From a virus: a DNA stretch of 64,000 bases. Within the stretch, counting starts at the first letter, position 1, and each line of letters starts with the position of its first letter. Below are positions 29,006 through 36,132 of the stretch, in pieces. Location of the stretch: IMG/VR virus record IMGVR_UViG_3300030090_003700, positions 1-64,000 of that record. The stretch is one strand, 5' to 3'. The notes under the pieces were generated by a model. The model made no database searches. It saw only the letters and a list, made by a program, of their open reading frames with translations, and had not been told where the DNA came from. The position numbers and the translations under genes are program-made.

Positions 29006-29189
29006 AACTGAAGTAGACGAAAAAGCAATAGCTACTTTAAAAGAAGTACAAAAAAGATATAAACTTACAGTTCAAGAAATTGAAGACGTTGCATCAGCAA
29101 TGAAAGAAGTTGCAAATCAAATTGATGATATACCCGGTGCATTAGAAGGTAAAGCGCGTAAAGGAAGAAAGAATGCAAAAAATAAGTAA
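28950..29189 (+). CDS. Small charged helical protein
   Basis: 79 residues, starting MWKLTKKYLKDVWVLLWSKT, with a predicted helix-rich body and a Lys/Arg/Gly tail. It overlaps the preceding gene by 56 bp and the next by 17 bp, as expected in this packed lysis region. No family recognised. The Met-Trp-Lys-Leu opening is repeated in the holin gene at 30003, perhaps by chance. Confidence 0.55.
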   Translation: MWKLTKKYLKDVWVLLWSKTEVDEKAIATLKEVQKRYKLTVQEIEDVASAMKEVANQIDDIPGALEGKARKGRKNAKNK

Positions 29190-29634
29190 GAATATAAGTT
29201 ATAAAGAAGGTGTGTATAGCATTACGGCTGATAGATTAGGTTTAGAAAATAAACCCACTGAAGAACACCTAGCTAACATGAAAGAAGTGGCTGAAAAAGT
29301 ATTTCAACCATTAAGAACATGGGTAAACGCTCCAATAAAAATTAATTCATTCTATAGATCACCTGAATTAAATAAAGCAATTGGTGGATCATCTAAATCA
29401 CAACATTGCAAAGGACAAGCAATGGATATTGACGATACATATGGTCACGCTACTAATGCAGACATGTTTATGTATATAAGAGAAAATTTAGATTTTGATC
29501 AAATGATTTGGGAATTCGGTGATGATAAAAATCCTAACTGGGTACACGTAAGTTATGTATCACCAGAGGATAACAGAAATAGATGTTTGAAAGCTTATCG
29601 TGAAAATGGTAAGACTAAATACATGGTAATATAA
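29173..29634 (+). CDS. Peptidase M15-family endolysin
   Basis: 153 residues, a zinc peptidase that cuts peptide crosslinks of peptidoglycan. The family pattern is clear: SFYRSPELNKAIGG with SKSQH (His78), AMDID (Asp85) and WVHVSY (His125) give the three zinc ligands, and Glu114 is a likely catalytic base. It has no signal peptide, so export needs a holin, and one lies 0.4 kb downstream. The length matches single-domain M15A phage enzymes. Its stop overlaps the next start by 1 bp. Confidence 0.85.
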   Translation: MQKISKNISYKEGVYSITADRLGLENKPTEEHLANMKEVAEKVFQPLRTWVNAPIKINSFYRSPELNKAIGGSSKSQHCKGQAMDIDDTYGHATNADMFMYIRENLDFDQMIWEFGDDKNPNWVHVSYVSPEDNRNRCLKAYRENGKTKYMVI

Positions 29635-29999
29635 TGTACGAATATAAAATAACAATTGACCGTTGGGTTGATGGCGATACCGTAGATGTAGATATTGATT
29701 TAGGATTTGATATAATATTAAAGAAACAACGTGTAAGATTACATGGTATAAATGCACCTGAATCAAGAACAAGAGATTTAGAAGAAAAAGAAAAAGGTTT
29801 AGCAGCTAAAGAGTTTTGTAAAAACTTTTGTAAGGAAGGTGAACCAGCTATTCTTAAAACTAAAACATATGATGCAAGCGGTAAGTACGGTAGAATTTTA
29901 GGTGAGATATGGTCTGCAGGAGAATTTGCAGATAAATCGTTAAACGAATATCTTATTGAAAAAGGACACGCTGTTGAGTACCACGGTGGTAAAAGATAA
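29634..29999 (+). CDS. Staphylococcal-nuclease-like (SNase) endonuclease
   Basis: 121 residues with the SNase fold signature: RWVDGDTVDV (Asp13, Asp15), RLHGINAPESR (Arg35, Glu43) and KYGRILGEIW (Arg87), the same residues that bind Ca and attack phosphate in micrococcal nuclease. No signal peptide is present, so it acts in the cytoplasm or after lysis. Host DNA breakdown for nucleotide supply, or clearing of DNA at lysis, would fit its place between endolysin and holin. Confidence 0.8.
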   Translation: MYEYKITIDRWVDGDTVDVDIDLGFDIILKKQRVRLHGINAPESRTRDLEEKEKGLAAKEFCKNFCKEGEPAILKTKTYDASGKYGRILGEIWSAGEFADKSLNEYLIEKGHAVEYHGGKR

Positions 30000-30002
30000 A
30001 TT

Positions 30003-30221
30003 ATGTGGAAATTATTTAAAGACGAAAATGATATAAATGAAAAAGCTATTGTAGGTTTTGCTTCATTTATTATCATGGTTATATTTGCTTTAGCAGATTT
30101 AATAACCGGTTATTTTGGTGAAGATCTAGTTATAAACGAAGTTATTTATAACTCTTTTGTCATAGTTACATTAGGTAGTTTTGGAATAAGTTCCATAGAA
30201 AAAATAAAGGGAAGCAATTAA
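30003..30221 (+). CDS. Holin-like membrane protein
   Basis: 72 residues with two hydrophobic segments (IVGFASFIIMVIFALADLIT near 16-35; a weaker one near 45-62) and charged ends. Size, topology and position right after endolysin and SNase fit a class II holin that opens the inner membrane. A second holin candidate of another type lies at 52607. It is the last gene before the convergent terminator. Confidence 0.6.
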   Translation: MWKLFKDENDINEKAIVGFASFIIMVIFALADLITGYFGEDLVINEVIYNSFVIVTLGSFGISSIEKIKGSN

Positions 30222-30237
30222 GCCTCCCTTTTTTTAT
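30206..30237. terminator. Bidirectional terminator between convergent gene blocks
   Basis: AAGGGA and GC arms (30207-30215) pair with GC and TCCCTT (30222-30230) around one mismatch, with T-runs on both strands. It separates the rightward virion/lysis block from the leftward replication block. Confidence 0.8.
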
Positions 30238-31958
30238 TATCCATCACAGGCTAAACAATTCTCATCCATAGCTTGTTCAGCAATATCTCCTCTTAGTACA
30301 GACTCTGTACGAACATAATACAAAGTTTTAATACCTTTTTTCCACGCTTCTAAATGAACTTTATTAAGCCATTTAGGTGTAGCTACAGAAGGAAATGCTA
30401 AATTTAAACTAACAGATTGGTCAATATATTGTTGACGTATTCCTGCTTGATTAACTAATTCTAGTTGATTTATTTCTTTAAAAGTTTTGAATATTTCTTT
30501 GACGGGTATATCGTGACTTCCATAAGTAATTTTGTCTAATGCTTTTATACCTTGGATTGATCCTCCGTCTGCTAAGATTTTGTTCCATATTTTTTCATTA
30601 TCTAATTTATGTTTTCTTAATATCTTTCTTAGCGTAGGATTTTTTCTTATAAATGTACCCTTTGCTGATTGCTCAGTAAATATATTAGCGGCCCAAGGCT
30701 CAATACCAGGACTAACATTACCGCTAAGCTTGCTATTAGACACAGTAGGAGCAATAGCCCGTAAATGCGTGTTACGCATTCCAGTACCACGGCACCAAAG
30801 AGGTTCGCCATACGTTTCAGCCAATGCGCGACTTGCTCTTTCACTTTCAATTTTAATTTGTGAAAATATCCTACGAGTTTCAAACTGTGCGAGTAAACCT
30901 TCAAAAGGAATACCTTTGTCTTGTAAATAGGTATGCCAACCAAGAACACCAAGTCCAAGGGCTCTACCCTTTTCAGCCGACCTAACAGCGTTTTCAAATC
31001 CGTATCTATATTTTGCTCTTTGTATAAATTCTTCAAGTACCCCATCCAAGAACCAAATCGCATCATGAATGATGTTTGTGTTTTTCCATTCTTCATATTT
31101 TGCTAAGTTTAATGATGATAAACAACACACAAAACTATGTGACTCATCTGTATGTAATGTTATTTCACTACATATATTAGTCATATGTACTTTTAAAGCG
31201 TTGTCTTTGTAAGCCGCTGGATTTTGTTTGTTAGTGTTACCTTTAAAAAGTATATAAGGTTCTCCAGTCGCTTTACGTTTTTGCAATAACTTACTCCATT
31301 TTTTTCTTGCAACTTTATCGCCTGCTTCAAGTCTTCGCATGAATTTATCGCCGACGACAGCGCATTGATGTAAGTTAAGCGATTGTCTGTTGATGTCTCC
31401 TTTAGGTTCTCTAATTTCGAGCCACTCTTCAAAATCATCGTGGTCAATGTTAATATTAACGCTAGCTGCTCCTCTTCTAACGGATCCTTGATTTGTTGCA
31501 AGAATAGTTGAATCGTATATTTTACAGAAAGGCACCACTCCGTCGCTTGTTCCATTTCCAGTTATTTTTGCGCCGGCGGGTCTAATCATATTAATTCCGA
31601 TACCTACTCCACCGCCGTGCTTAGCGAGTAACATCATCTCTAAATTCTTTTTACCAATATCTTGTATACTATCAGCAACGTCAATTCCAAAACAACTAAT
31701 AGGCAAACCTCGATCTATACCTGTATTAGAAAGCACTGGGGACGCTAAACATAGCCAACCTTTCCATATATATTCAAAAAAGGTTTCAGCTAATTCTGGA
31801 CGATATAAACGCTTCGCAACAGTTGTTGAAACACGCATATAAGCGTCACGTGGCGACTCACCATTATATAGATAACCACCTGTAATTGTTTTCTTATAAA
31901 CATCTGTATCACCCCAAACAGGGTAATCAATTCCTTTTTTCCAATCTTTATTCCACAT
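30237..31958 (-). CDS. nrdA: Class I ribonucleotide reductase, large subunit
   Basis: 573 residues, reduces ribonucleotides to deoxyribonucleotides. Active-site pieces are all present: Cys89 in SCFGID, the N-x-C-x-E triad NICSE (Asn261, Cys263, Glu265), the partner Cys in VCCLSSLNL (278/279), the Tyr pair in LYYVRTES (547-548) and the C-terminal shuttle CLAC (568/571). The N-terminal ATP-cone of the host-type enzyme is missing, so overall dATP inhibition is probably absent, as in many phage enzymes. It forms an operon with a small membrane-protein gene and nrdB. Confidence 0.95.
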   Translation of the reverse strand: MWNKDWKKGIDYPVWGDTDVYKKTITGGYLYNGESPRDAYMRVSTTVAKRLYRPELAETFFEYIWKGWLCLASPVLSNTGIDRGLPISCFGIDVADSIQDIGKKNLEMMLLAKHGGGVGIGINMIRPAGAKITGNGTSDGVVPFCKIYDSTILATNQGSVRRGAASVNINIDHDDFEEWLEIREPKGDINRQSLNLHQCAVVGDKFMRRLEAGDKVARKKWSKLLQKRKATGEPYILFKGNTNKQNPAAYKDNALKVHMTNICSEITLHTDESHSFVCCLSSLNLAKYEEWKNTNIIHDAIWFLDGVLEEFIQRAKYRYGFENAVRSAEKGRALGLGVLGWHTYLQDKGIPFEGLLAQFETRRIFSQIKIESERASRALAETYGEPLWCRGTGMRNTHLRAIAPTVSNSKLSGNVSPGIEPWAANIFTEQSAKGTFIRKNPTLRKILRKHKLDNEKIWNKILADGGSIQGIKALDKITYGSHDIPVKEIFKTFKEINQLELVNQAGIRQQYIDQSVSLNLAFPSVATPKWLNKVHLEAWKKGIKTLYYVRTESVLRGDIAEQAMDENCLACDG

Positions 31959-31959
31959 A

Positions 31960-32208
31960 TTATTTTAAAAAGTGATTTATCCAAGCAGCTAAACCATTAA
32001 GATTTAGTGCTACTAAGTTCCATTGTTTTCTTGATGACACTTGCACTATAACACATATAAAACCAATTATAAATAATATAGGCTCAAGCGTCCATTGTCC
32101 AGCCATCAAAAAAGCTGCACCCGCATATCCAACACGGGATGCAAACTTTTGATAACTTGTTAATTTATTTGTATAGACTAATAGTCTAAGTAATTTTCTT
32201 CTTACCAT
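31960..32208 (-). CDS. Small membrane protein between nrdB and nrdA
   Basis: 82 residues: a basic N-terminus, two hydrophobic segments (VGYAGAAFLMAGQW region and PILFIIGFICVIVQVS), then NGLAAWINHFLK. It overlaps the nrdB stop by 7 bp and ends 1 bp before nrdA, so it is part of that operon. No family recognised. A membrane protein inside an RNR operon is unusual. The longer overlapping frames here look like shadows. Confidence 0.55.
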   Translation of the reverse strand: MVRRKLLRLLVYTNKLTSYQKFASRVGYAGAAFLMAGQWTLEPILFIIGFICVIVQVSSRKQWNLVALNLNGLAAWINHFLK

Positions 32209-33161
32209 ATGTCTTCAAAATCTTCACCTTCATTAGCCTTGCTATAATCAGTTGGCCTAATTGCAAAAAAGTCGGTATGAGTGTGACCACCAGTAAGATG
32301 ATAGAACCAATTAAGATTATTTGCACAGCCTTCATCATAAGTAAAAACGCCATTATAACCAAGTTCATTAAGTTTTTCATTTAATCTTTTCTTTATAAAG
32401 TGTTTTAAATCTTTTGCTTTAAGATTTTCAATATCACCCATTTCAAACATCTTATCAATATATTTCATTTCAGCGTCATGCATCAAGCTGGCTGCTTCTA
32501 TTATATCTTTTTCAGCATCTTTTTTGAGTGTTGGTATTTCTTCACACATATGTCTAAATAATCTACAACCCATTTTACTATGTAATGATTCGTCTCTTAC
32601 AGACCATTTCATTTGTTGTCCTATGCCTTTAAGTAAGTTTCTAAGCTGAAAACTATATAATACAGCAAAAGCACTGTACAAACTAACTCCTTCAGCAAAG
32701 GCGGAAAAAATAGCAAGACTGCGCCCGATACCCACAGGATCAGAGCCGTCATAACCAACCAGGTTTTCAAAGCGCTCGGCCGTAGCAGGCTCGTGTAAAA
32801 ACGCTTCAAAGTCTTCAAGTCCAAGTGTTTCATTTAAATAACTATAAGCTACAGCATGTATTGTTTCTTGTGAGCCGAACATCATAGCCATTTGCTGTAT
32901 TTCATGTTTTGGAAACCATGATACGACTTTCTGCGTCCAATAATCTGACACAGCACATTCAGTTTGTGCAAAACCTAAAAGGATATTACCAACTAAATGT
33001 TTTTCTTCTTTTGTTAATTTTTCATTCCAGTCTTTAACATCACCTGACATAGGTATTTCTGTATGTAACCAAAATGCCTGAGCTTGTTTTAACCAACCTT
33101 CTGTGTAATACTCAGGGTATTCAAAAGGCTTATACGGTATTCTTTCTTCAAATAATCCCAT
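32202..33161 (-). CDS. nrdB: Class I ribonucleotide reductase, small subunit
   Basis: 319 residues, the diiron/radical subunit. Ligands in the right spacing: Glu68 (31 residues before the next, where E. coli has Asp84), Glu99 and His102 in QETIH, Tyr106 four residues after (radical Tyr), Glu157 in FAEGVSLY, and Glu191/His194 in RDESLH. The C-terminal peptide EDFEDIW should dock on NrdA. The first ligand is Glu instead of Asp, but the radical Tyr is kept, so a normal Tyr-radical enzyme is likely. Confidence 0.93.
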   Translation of the reverse strand: MGLFEERIPYKPFEYPEYYTEGWLKQAQAFWLHTEIPMSGDVKDWNEKLTKEEKHLVGNILLGFAQTECAVSDYWTQKVVSWFPKHEIQQMAMMFGSQETIHAVAYSYLNETLGLEDFEAFLHEPATAERFENLVGYDGSDPVGIGRSLAIFSAFAEGVSLYSAFAVLYSFQLRNLLKGIGQQMKWSVRDESLHSKMGCRLFRHMCEEIPTLKKDAEKDIIEAASLMHDAEMKYIDKMFEMGDIENLKAKDLKHFIKKRLNEKLNELGYNGVFTYDEGCANNLNWFYHLTGGHTHTDFFAIRPTDYSKANEGEDFEDIW

Positions 33162-33162
33162 T

Positions 33163-33315
33163 TTAATTATAAGGCATTGTAAATGCTACGTCCATAAATG
33201 GAACGTAAAACACATAAGTTAATTGATTTTCTTCTTCATAGGCTCTACAGCCAAACAATATACCTGGATAAAATCCTATAGATAAACTCCAGTTCCATTT
33301 TTCTTTATTTTCCAT
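33163..33315 (-). CDS. Small conserved protein with SIGFYPGILFG core
   Basis: 50 residues from the ATG at 33315 (MENKEKWNWSLS...). An upstream ATG at 33348 would run into the next gene and adds only low-complexity residues. The core SLSIGFYPGILFGCRAYEEE is one that I have met in other Bacteroidota phages next to nucleotide-metabolism genes. It ends 1 bp before nrdB. No function known. Confidence 0.6.
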   Translation of the reverse strand: MENKEKWNWSLSIGFYPGILFGCRAYEEENQLTYVFYVPFMDVAFTMPYN

Positions 33316-33319
33316 ATTA

Positions 33320-33469
33320 TTATTCTTCACTAAATACTGCGTAAACATTTGCTTTTCTTTTCTTACTAAGTTTTATTGTAGTAATCAATTCTTTGCGTTC
33401 TTTTATTTCATCTTCTTTTACGGGATAGTATTTTGGGTTTGTACTATTTAATTTTCTTTTTTTAGCCAT
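33320..33469 (-). CDS. Small basic protein
   Basis: 49 residues (MAKKRKLNSTNPKYYPVKED...), Lys-rich with no recognised family. It overlaps the upstream gene's stop by 8 bp (ATGGCTAA arrangement) and ends 4 bp before the following start, so it fits the coupled minus-strand operon. Confidence 0.55.
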   Translation of the reverse strand: MAKKRKLNSTNPKYYPVKEDEIKERKELITTIKLSKKRKANVYAVFSEE

Positions 33470-33632
33470 AACATTTTATTGAGTATTTATCATGTATAAA
33501 CATTAAATCTTTCCATCTTAAACCACCTCGTGCTTTAATGCTCCATTTGATAAACGTATCAATTTTACGTTCTTTATACTTACGTCTTGCTAAGTGCTTG
33601 GCGTTTGTAGTATTTCTATTACCTTGTCGCAT
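33462..33632 (-). CDS. Small basic protein, unknown
   Basis: 56 residues (MRQGNRNTTNAKHLARRKYK, ERKIDTFIKWSIKARGG...). Strongly basic with Trp residues in SIKARGGLRWKDLMF. It overlaps the nuclease gene upstream by 43 bp and the next gene by 8 bp. Later in-frame starts are not available until residue 44, so the given ATG is preferred. Possibly nucleic-acid binding, by charge only. Confidence 0.5.
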   Translation of the reverse strand: MRQGNRNTTNAKHLARRKYKERKIDTFIKWSIKARGGLRWKDLMFIHDKYSIKCYG

Positions 33633-34045
33633 TCTTTTTGATTTTGTGGTTTAAATAATTTATAATTAGGAAACTGTTGCATTACTAATCTTTTAAACAA
33701 TTTCCATCGCATTGGAAACGATTCATTGGGTCTTCCTTTAGTTTCAATAATAAAATCTTTACCAATAAAGTCTGGAGTATATTTTATAGGCAAGATTCTT
33801 TTCTCGCCTCTATTTTTAAAATCTCCTTTACTATTAGATTGTCTTTCCCAGCATTCATTATCAAAATGAAAGCCATTAAGTAATACAAAGGTTTCACCCT
33901 CGTAGCTAGATTTTATACCAGCTTTTTTCAAAGCACAGTACATATATTTTTCTAACCCGGAAGCGAAGGTGATACCATCATATACTACTTTTTTAGAAAC
34001 TACGGGACCTCTTTTCTTTCTTCTTTTATAAGTCCTCTTCTTCAT
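33590..34045 (-). CDS. PD-(D/E)XK-type endonuclease (DUF1064-like)
   Basis: 151 residues. A Lys/Arg-rich N-terminus, then GITFASGLEKYMYCALKKAG (acidic residue of the fold), YTPDFIGKDFIIETKGR giving the PD...E-x-K catalytic site, and a helix with FPMRWKLFKRLVMQQFPNY. This is the pattern of small phage nucleases of the DUF1064 / T7 endonuclease I kind that resolve branched DNA. A junction-resolving role fits the neighbouring ERF and exonuclease genes and the need to debranch DNA before packaging. Confidence 0.65.
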   Translation of the reverse strand: MKKRTYKRRKKRGPVVSKKVVYDGITFASGLEKYMYCALKKAGIKSSYEGETFVLLNGFHFDNECWERQSNSKGDFKNRGEKRILPIKYTPDFIGKDFIIETKGRPNESFPMRWKLFKRLVMQQFPNYKLFKPQNQKECDKVIEILQTPST

Positions 34046-34268
34046 CGAATTGCATTCTTTTTAACATACATTCTTCAATCTCATCACATAAAACAGACTT
34101 TGCTTTTTCAATATAATTAACAGCGTCCATTAATTCTTCTTGTATGTGTGTTAGCCAGACTTCTAGTGACTGGTCGTCTTCTTGTAACGTTACGCCATAT
34201 TTTTTATAGCCTACGTCTGAGCGGCTTTTAATCTTATTAATTACTCGCTCGATTATTTTATCTCTCAT
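34026..34268 (-). CDS. Small MazG-like / conserved phage protein
   Basis: 80 residues. GYKKYGVTLQEDDQSLEVWL followed by THIQEELMDAVNYIEKAK resembles short phage proteins related to MazG-type all-alpha pyrophosphohydrolases (the EE..D..NYIEK helix). The tail is acidic. It overlaps its neighbours by 20 and 11 bp. Enzyme activity is uncertain because the second acidic helix is incomplete. Confidence 0.5.
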   Translation of the reverse strand: MRDKIIERVINKIKSRSDVGYKKYGVTLQEDDQSLEVWLTHIQEELMDAVNYIEKAKSVLCDEIEECMLKRMQFDEEEDL

Positions 34269-35031
34269 CTTTTACAAATGTTCCGTTAATCATTTCACCT
34301 TTACGGTTCTTAATTTGATTGTATGCTGATGCTATACACGTTTCAATCTTTACACCTTCTAAATGCGCTAGATTTGTAAGTACAACAACCATATCGCCAA
34401 TGGCATCTACAATTTCTTCATGATCACTAGTTAATAATGCTTTAGCTAATTCACCAGCTTCTTCTTGTAGTTTAATATATTGAACAATAGTATTACCTTC
34501 GTCATATATTCCTCGCACTTGTGCCCATGCTCTAATGTTTTCAAATACGCTACTTTGTGAATCAGCATATTCTATTAAGCTGTCTAAGCTATTTTGTTCA
34601 TTAAAGAATTCTATCATAGCTTTATTATATACATAACATCTATTCTTGTTATACATAGACTCTTTAGCATTATCTGTTATCCATTTAGCAAGGTCTTTAT
34701 CTAAAGACACTCTACCAAATTCTGTTTTCCAGTTCATACCTAAGCTATCCATTAATCTACCTTTCAGTTTATTAACAGGAACCGGAAATGTTGTGGTTTG
34801 TTCGGTTACGTTTATTTTCATTTTAAATAAATTTTTATAAGGTTTGTGGTCAATCCTATATCCATAAGACTGTTGAAGTTCTATCTCTTTCTCTGATATA
34901 TAATTTATATCATCGGACTGATCAAGAACTTCGTACTCTCCAGGCTTATAGCCCTGCGTTAGCGTAACCCTTTTATTAAGATTACGTGTAACGCCGATTT
35001 TTTTACCTGGAATATGATAAATATAATACAT
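34258..35031 (-). CDS. GIY-YIG-like and MazG pyrophosphohydrolase fusion
   Basis: 257 residues. Residues 1-60 (YYIYHIPGKKIGVTRNLNKR) look like a GIY-YIG nuclease-type domain, perhaps reduced. Residues ~165-250 carry a MazG domain: LQEEAGELAKALL and EIVDAIGDMVVVL supply the E-E-x-x-E and E-x-x-D metal-binding helices. MazG enzymes hydrolyse (d)NTPs and can change alarmone levels in starved cells. The gene lies between thymidylate synthase and other nucleotide genes. Its start overlaps the thyA stop by 1 bp. Confidence 0.7.
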   Translation of the reverse strand: MYYIYHIPGKKIGVTRNLNKRVTLTQGYKPGEYEVLDQSDDINYISEKEIELQQSYGYRIDHKPYKNLFKMKINVTEQTTTFPVPVNKLKGRLMDSLGMNWKTEFGRVSLDKDLAKWITDNAKESMYNKNRCYVYNKAMIEFFNEQNSLDSLIEYADSQSSVFENIRAWAQVRGIYDEGNTIVQYIKLQEEAGELAKALLTSDHEEIVDAIGDMVVVLTNLAHLEGVKIETCIASAYNQIKNRKGEMINGTFVKDER

Positions 35032-35873
35032 TATTTTCCAACGTTTAGCTTTGCCTTTATTGGAGGCAAAGGATTATAATTAATTAATTCAAATTGTTTT
35101 TTCTTTGGTATTTTTAATCCAGGATTACTTCTGTGACCGCCTTCATATATAATACCATCGCCAGTTATTTTAAGTTTAGGTAATTCAATATTGCTTATAT
35201 CTCTATATATGTATTCTTCTGCAGGTTTAAGATGATTTAAATATAGGTGGCAATCACCAAGTTGTGCAATAAGTTTACCTGGTTTATATTCTGTATTGTA
35301 ACATAGTAATTCAAGTAATATACCGTACATTGCAATATCATAAGGTAAACCTAAGAATACATCTGCTGAACGTTGAATCCATATTAAATCCATTTTATCA
35401 TTATTTATATTTACTTGTAAACCATAATGACATGGTGGTAATACCATATTCTTTAATTTATCTGGTCTCCATGCATTTATAATATGTCTTCTTGATGATG
35501 GGTTAACACTAATGTTATATATTAAATTCATAAGTTGGTCATAACCATTAAAGTCACGCCATTGTGCACCATAAACTGGGCCAAGCTTTCCGTCTTTACG
35601 GCCAGACCTTTCATAATCATCATCCCAATAATGAACACCGTTCTCATGCAAATAATTTAAGTCTGTTCTACCTTGCAATATCCATAGTAATTCAGTAATT
35701 GCATGATTGAAATACATTTTCTTTCCAACTAATAAAGGAAAGCCAATAGACATATCATGCTCTAACTGTCTACCAAACACAGATTTAGTACCAACTCCGG
35801 TTCTATCTGCTTTTGTAGATGCATTTAATAAGCTTGCCATTAAAGCTCTATATTGATTTTCTATATTTGTCAT
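35031..35873 (-). CDS. thyA: Thymidylate synthase (ThyA type)
   Basis: 280 residues from the ATG at 35873 (MTNIENQYRALM); a longer frame from 35954 adds residues unlike the family. Converts dUMP to dTMP using methylene-tetrahydrofolate. Signatures: DRTGVGT, LGPVYGAQWR, the catalytic PPCHYGLQ (Cys148), RSADVFLGLPYDIAMY and GDCHLYLNH. It belongs with RNR and MazG to the nucleotide-supply group. It overlaps the upstream gene by 26 bp. Confidence 0.93.
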   Translation of the reverse strand: MTNIENQYRALMASLLNASTKADRTGVGTKSVFGRQLEHDMSIGFPLLVGKKMYFNHAITELLWILQGRTDLNYLHENGVHYWDDDYERSGRKDGKLGPVYGAQWRDFNGYDQLMNLIYNISVNPSSRRHIINAWRPDKLKNMVLPPCHYGLQVNINNDKMDLIWIQRSADVFLGLPYDIAMYGILLELLCYNTEYKPGKLIAQLGDCHLYLNHLKPAEEYIYRDISNIELPKLKITGDGIIYEGGHRSNPGLKIPKKKQFELINYNPLPPIKAKLNVGK

Positions 35874-36132
35874 AATAATATTTACACATTCTATAATACT
35901 CAGACCATATTGTATGTTTATCATAAATAGATGGAGATACATTTGCTCTCTCACCTTTTTTATATGGTCCCATTCTAATTTCTATTCTCCATTTTTGAGA
36001 ATCTTCTTTAATACCTATAGGTGATATTCGTATATTATTTCTTACGCAATAATTATATGCTGCTCTTTCCTCCTCGCTAGGAAGATATTGCGGCATTCGA
36101 TAATTCTTACGTTTTCCATATATACTTTTCAT
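35848..36132 (-). CDS. Conserved phage protein, unknown function
   Basis: 94 residues with YLPSEEERAAYNYCVRNNIR, KWRIEIRMGPYKKG and a Tyr-rich end (MCKYYYDKYRKSI). The combination recalls small proteins seen near primase genes of Bacteroidota phages, but no function is known. It directly follows the primase-helicase stop (same operon) and overlaps thyA. Confidence 0.6.
   Translation of the reverse strand: MKSIYGKRKNYRMPQYLPSEEERAAYNYCVRNNIRISPIGIKEDSQKWRIEIRMGPYKKGERANVSPSIYDKHTIWSEYYRMCKYYYDKYRKSI

Noticed and set aside
30532-30930. 132-codon plus-strand frame opposite nrdA
   Set aside because: Antisense to a fully conserved enzyme and rich in residues expected from complementing its codons.
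35874-35954. Longer start for thymidylate synthase
   Set aside because: The 27 extra residues are unlike the family and would overlap the upstream gene by over 100 bp; ATG at 35873 gives the usual length.
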